From: an uncultured Pelosinus sp.
GTDB lineage: Bacteria > Bacillota > Negativicutes > Sporomusales > Acetonemataceae
Assembly (NCBI GenBank): GCA_900542835.1
Contig: UQPB01000077.1
Location: 1 to 8,771 of the forward strand
Direction: 5' to 3'
DNA: 8,771 bases
Shown here: positions 5,114-8,771 of the stretch, one piece after another
Numbering within the stretch: position 1 is the stretch's first letter
How the letters are laid out: each line of letters begins with the position of its first letter
Position numbers and translations under genes: made by a program
The notes under the pieces: generated by a model
The model's database searches: none
What the model saw: only the letters and a program-made list of their open reading frames with translations
What the model was told of the DNA's origin: nothing

Positions 5114-6205
5114 GTGAACAAGCAACACCATTGTGATAGCAAGCCCGGCCGGAGCCGGGGGATTGCCGACAAGCTGCTGGCATGGTACGACGCTTGCGGC
5201 CGGCAGCTTGCCTGGCGGCAGAATCCCAGCTTGTATACCGTTTGGGTATCCGAAATCATGCTGCAGCAGACGCGGGTTGAGGCGGTTGAGCCATACTACC
5301 GCCGCTTTTTGGATCGCTTTCCCGATATGCGGACTCTGGCCGATGCGCCGGAAGAGGCGGTTCTGCACGCCTGGCAGGGGTTGGGCTATTACAGTCGCGC
5401 CCGCAATCTCCAACAAGGAGTTAGAGAGGCGCTGGAGCGTTATGGCGGCGTTTTGCCGAATACCCGGAAAGAGGTGGAGAGTCTGCGCGGTGTGGGCAGT
5501 TACACCGCCGGCGCCCTGCTGAGCATTGTCAATGGACAGGCAGAACCGGCTGTCGACGGCAATGTCTTGCGGGTATTCAGCCGTTTATTTTGCCTGACGG
5601 AATTGATCAATACGCCCGCAGGCAAGCAGGCGGTCGCCGACAAAGTCCGCCAGGTCATTCCCTTGGATCGTCCCGGCGATTTTAATCAGGCGATTATGGA
5701 TCTGGGTTCGTCGCTGTGCGGCCGCAAGCCGCGCTGTCCACAGTGCCCGCTGGCTGACGACTGTCTTGCTTATAAGGCTGGCCTGCAGGCGGAATTACCG
5801 CGGAAGATGAAGCCCAAAGAGCCCCGGCCGGTTAAAATGGCAGTCGGCGTTATCGGCGATCAGTCCGGCCGGTTCTTCGTCCGCAGGCGTCCGGCCAAAG
5901 GCCTTTTAGCCGGTATGTGGGAGTTTCCGACGCTGGAGGCTGACGCAGCGCCGGCGCACAGTCTGGCGGCTGTGTTTGCGCAATGCGGTCAGACAGCTGG
6001 CGAATTGGAGTGCTGGCGCGGTCTGCAGCATGTATTCAGTCATCGCATCTGGCACCTGCAGGCTTACCGGGGGCTGGGGACCGGCAGCGATTGTGTGCCG
6101 AAAGAAGCCGGCTGCTGGATGACTTTGGCGGAATTGGCGGCTGTACCGCTGGGCAGGCCGCATCAGATTATTGCCGACTGGCTGGCGGAAGAAGCCTTGT
6201 TTTGA
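5114..6205 (+). CDS. mutY: A/G-specific adenine glycosylase MutY
   Basis: This 363-residue protein is the base-excision-repair enzyme that removes adenine mispaired with 8-oxoguanine. The N-terminal HhH-GPD domain (about 15-200) has catalytic E47 in VSEIMLQQT, the helix-hairpin-helix LRGVGSYTAGALLS (124-137) and catalytic D148 in VDGNVLRVFSR. The [4Fe-4S] cysteines are C202, C208, C211 and C217. The first interval holds five residues (GRKPR), whereas the MutY proteins I recall have six. The C-terminal NUDIX-like 8-oxoG recognition domain (about 235-363) includes LLAGMWEFP and the FSH loop motif (HVFSHRIWHL). The length is typical. The start is GTG at 5114, preceded by GAGG at 5100-5103 with a ten-base spacer. 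It lies 83 bases after the TPR gene and 62 before gyrA, in the same direction. A functional enzyme is expected despite the shortened cluster loop. Confidence 0.95.
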   Translation: MNKQHHCDSKPGRSRGIADKLLAWYDACGRQLAWRQNPSLYTVWVSEIMLQQTRVEAVEPYYRRFLDRFPDMRTLADAPEEAVLHAWQGLGYYSRARNLQQGVREALERYGGVLPNTRKEVESLRGVGSYTAGALLSIVNGQAEPAVDGNVLRVFSRLFCLTELINTPAGKQAVADKVRQVIPLDRPGDFNQAIMDLGSSLCGRKPRCPQCPLADDCLAYKAGLQAELPRKMKPKEPRPVKMAVGVIGDQSGRFFVRRRPAKGLLAGMWEFPTLEADAAPAHSLAAVFAQCGQTAGELECWRGLQHVFSHRIWHLQAYRGLGTGSDCVPKEAGCWMTLAELAAVPLGRPHQIIADWLAEEALF

Positions 6206-6239
6206 AGCAGGGTTGAAATTGACGTTAACAGGATAGGCT

Positions 6240-6263
6240 ATGGATATTGAGAGTCTGGGGTGA
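6240..6263 (+). other. Possible seven-codon leader frame before gyrA
   Basis: ATG at 6240 opens the frame MDIESLG and stops at TGA 6261-6263, four bases before the gyrA ATG. It has an AGGATAGG-like ribosome site (6230-6237). The stop codon overlaps the gyrA ribosome site, the geometry of translational coupling. It could equally be chance, as frames this short are common. Confidence 0.2.
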
Positions 6264-6267
6264 GGAA

Positions 6268-8703
6268 ATGGATTTTGGTTTAGGAAAGGTTTTACCGGTT
6301 AATATTGACGAGGAAATGAAGAACTCGTATATCGACTATGCGATGAGCGTTATCGTCATGCGGGCTTTGCCTGATGTCAGAGACGGACTGAAACCGGTAC
6401 ATCGGCGCATTCTTTATGCGATGCATGAGGCGGGGATGGCTTCCAATAAAGCCTATAAGAAATCGGCGCGTATTGTTGGTGAAGTTCTCGGTAAGTATCA
6501 TCCTCATGGTGATAGTTCTGTCTATGATGCCATCGTTCGTCTGGCGCAGAATTTCTCTACCCGTTACATGATGGTTGACGGCCATGGCAACTTCGGCTCC
6601 ATTGACGGCGACTCGGCGGCGGCTATGCGGTATACGGAAGTCCGTATGTCGAGAATTTCCGAGGAAATGCTGGAAGACATCGAGAAGGATACCGTCGACT
6701 TCGCGCCTAACTATGACGAATCGCTCAAGGAGCCCACAGTCCTGCCGTCAAAGATTCCCAACCTGCTGGTGAATGGATCGTCCGGCATAGCCGTCGGAAT
6801 GGCGACCAACATCCCGCCGCACAATTTAGGCGAAGTCATTGACGCGGTAGTGTTGATGATCGATCAGCCGGAAGTCGGCATACCGGAATTGATGCAGCAC
6901 ATTAAGGGCCCTGATTTCCCCACTGGCGCCTTGATTCTGGGGCGTGAGGGAATCCGGCAGGCGTATACGACCGGACGCGGTTCGGTCAAGATGCGGGCCC
7001 AGGCACGCATTGAGCGGATGAGCAACGGTAAAACCCGGATTTTGGTAACCGAACTGCCGTATCAGGTCAACAAAGCAAGGCTAATCGAAAATATCGCCGA
7101 CCTGGTACGGGAGAAAACGATTGACGGCATTACCGATTTGCGGGATGAAAGCGATCGCTCCGGCATGCGCATTGTTATTGAATTGCGCCGGGATGCCAAT
7201 GGCGATGTCGTACTCAATCAGTTGTACAAGCATACGCAATTGCAGGAGACGTTCGGTGTCAATATGCTGGCGCTGGTAGACGGCCGGCCGCGGGTGCTTA
7301 ACCTGCACCAGGTGCTGCACTATTATTTGGAACACCAAAAGGTCGTCATAACCCGCCGTACCCGCTTTGAACTGGCAAAAGCCAAAGCCCGGGCGCATAT
7401 TTTAGAGGGTTTGAAAATTGCGCTCGACCATTTGGATGCAGTTATCCGCACCATCCGTCAATCCCAGACTGTCGATATTGCCCGCAACGCTTTGATGGAA
7501 AGCTTCTCGCTCAGCGATAAACAGGCGCAGGCGATTCTTGATATGCGTCTGCAGCGCCTGACCGGTCTGGAGCGGGAAAAAATCGAACAGGAATATAAAG
7601 ATGTCATGGAAACCATTGATTGGCTTGAAGCCGTTTTGGCTGATGAGCACAAAGTGCTGCAACTGATCAGGGAAGAGCTGCTGGATGTTAAAAAACGGTT
7701 TGCGGATGAACGCCGCACCGTCATAACCAGCGATGTTTCCAAGCTGGAAATAGAGGATTTGATTGCCCAGGAGGATATCATTATCACGATCACCCATAAC
7801 GGGTACGTGAAACGTCTGTCCGCCGACACCTATCGCAGTCAGAAACGGGGCGGTCGCGGCGTTACTGGCATGGGCACCAAGGAAGAAGACTTTGTTGAGC
7901 ATTTGTTCGTGGCTACTACCCATCACAACATCCTGTTCTTTACTAACCGCGGCCGGGTTTACCGGTTAAAAGGCTATGAACTGCCTGACGCGGGCAGGAC
8001 GGCCAAGGGAACGGCGATTATCAATTTGCTGCCGTTGGAGAATAAGGAATTGATTACAGCTGTCATTCCGCTGAAGGAATTTGCCGCTAACAGGCATTTA
8101 TTCATGGCGACGCGAAATGGCGTTGTCAAGAAAACGGAACTGATGGAGTTTGATACCGAGCGTAAGGTGGGGCTGATTGCCATCTCGCTCGATGAGGACG
8201 ACGATTTGATCGGTGTGCGGCTTACCGATGGCAACCAGCATGTTATGCTGGGCACAGAGCAGGGTATGGCGATCTGTTTCAACGAGCAGGACGTACGCAG
8301 CATGGGCCGTACCGCCCGCGGCGTCCGCGGCATTTCGCTCGAGCAAGATGATGTCGTTATCGGCATGGAGACAATTGTCAAGGGCGGTGAAGTTCTCACC
8401 GTAACTGCCGGCGGTTATGGCAAGCGAACTCCGACAGAGGAATATAAATCCCAGAACCGCGGCGGTAAAGGGGTTATTAATCATAAGGTGACTGAAAAGA
8501 CCGGTCTGGTTATCGGCCTTAAGGTCGTCAAACCCGGACAGGAGCTCATGCTGATATCCGGCGACGGTATTATCATCCGTATGGAAGTGGATGAGATTTC
8601 GGTTGTTGGCCGCAATACCCAGGGAGTACGGCTGATGCGGATTGGCGAAAATGACAAGGTTGTCGCCCTGGCTGCAGTAGAGAAAAAGAGCGATACCGAA
8701 TAA
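6268..8703 (+). CDS. gyrA: DNA gyrase subunit A
   Basis: This 811-residue subunit of the A2B2 type II topoisomerase breaks and rejoins DNA during ATP-driven negative supercoiling. From the chosen start, the winged-helix active site has catalytic Y122 in AAAMRYTE, the same number as in E. coli. The quinolone-determining region reads HPHGDSSVYDAIVR, with S83 and D87 both in the susceptible-type state. The C-terminal beta-pinwheel (from about 500) carries the GyrA box QKRGGRG at 525-531, which separates it from ParC, and a related QNRGGKG at 729-735. The tail is short and acidic (KKSDTE). ATG at 6268 fits the usual MDFG-type N-terminus and follows GGGGTGAGG (6257-6265); an in-frame TTG at 6247 would add seven unusual residues. 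It follows mutY by 62 bases, and gyrB is not in the window. Bases 8704-8771 contain no T-run hairpin or other feature I recognise. Confidence 0.97.
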   Translation: MDFGLGKVLPVNIDEEMKNSYIDYAMSVIVMRALPDVRDGLKPVHRRILYAMHEAGMASNKAYKKSARIVGEVLGKYHPHGDSSVYDAIVRLAQNFSTRYMMVDGHGNFGSIDGDSAAAMRYTEVRMSRISEEMLEDIEKDTVDFAPNYDESLKEPTVLPSKIPNLLVNGSSGIAVGMATNIPPHNLGEVIDAVVLMIDQPEVGIPELMQHIKGPDFPTGALILGREGIRQAYTTGRGSVKMRAQARIERMSNGKTRILVTELPYQVNKARLIENIADLVREKTIDGITDLRDESDRSGMRIVIELRRDANGDVVLNQLYKHTQLQETFGVNMLALVDGRPRVLNLHQVLHYYLEHQKVVITRRTRFELAKAKARAHILEGLKIALDHLDAVIRTIRQSQTVDIARNALMESFSLSDKQAQAILDMRLQRLTGLEREKIEQEYKDVMETIDWLEAVLADEHKVLQLIREELLDVKKRFADERRTVITSDVSKLEIEDLIAQEDIIITITHNGYVKRLSADTYRSQKRGGRGVTGMGTKEEDFVEHLFVATTHHNILFFTNRGRVYRLKGYELPDAGRTAKGTAIINLLPLENKELITAVIPLKEFAANRHLFMATRNGVVKKTELMEFDTERKVGLIAISLDEDDDLIGVRLTDGNQHVMLGTEQGMAICFNEQDVRSMGRTARGVRGISLEQDDVVIGMETIVKGGEVLTVTAGGYGKRTPTEEYKSQNRGGKGVINHKVTEKTGLVIGLKVVKPGQELMLISGDGIIIRMEVDEISVVGRNTQGVRLMRIGENDKVVALAAVEKKSDTE

Positions 8704-8771
8704 GAAAAACCTTCAGAAAGCCCCGGATACTAGGCGGCCTCGCGAGCCCAGCAGCGACGCGTACGGAAAGG

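Noticed and set aside
6487..6540. Quinolone-resistance substitution in gyrA
   Set aside because: S83 and D87 are the residues found in susceptible enzymes, so there is no resistance signature at these positions.

Overview
The window reads as chromosomal core DNA from a Firmicute, most probably a spore-forming, moderately GC-rich member of the Negativicutes (Sporomusaceae-like). This is inferred from the Gram-positive style of GyrA, very strong AAAGGAG ribosome sites, frequent GTG starts and the gene mix. No marker gene fixes the genus. No phage, transposon, CRISPR array, tRNA or rRNA is visible.

Layout. Bases 1-343 are noncoding, with two hairpins that look like a dispersed intergenic repeat and a probable promoter. 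A two-gene plus-strand operon follows: a receiver-GGDEF diguanylate cyclase (344-1333) and a tandem HD / HD-GYP c-di-GMP phosphodiesterase (1358-2617). Together they could make and destroy c-di-GMP from one transcript. Two minus-strand genes converge on them: an 80-residue protein whose eight cysteines all sit in Cys-x-Pro triplets (2632-2874), and a TerC-family membrane protein (3089-3784), probably a metal (Mn2+) exporter. A perfect 17-bp hairpin lies between these two. terC has a good sigma-A promoter and an unusually structured leader of about 125 nt.

Divergent from terC runs a plus-strand series: a membrane-anchored TPR protein (4089-5030), the adenine glycosylase MutY (5114-6205) and DNA gyrase subunit A (6268-8703). 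MutY and GyrA are DNA-maintenance proteins. Nothing visible ties the TPR protein to them beyond shared orientation and short gaps.

Most noteworthy items: the structured terC leader, which I could not match to the known yybP-ykoY manganese riboswitch; the Cys-x-Pro mini-protein with a possible late-sporulation promoter and a hairpin whose loop can pair with its ribosome site; the degenerate first HD domain of the phosphodiesterase; and a MutY iron-sulfur motif one residue shorter than usual. No wholly new multi-gene system is evident.
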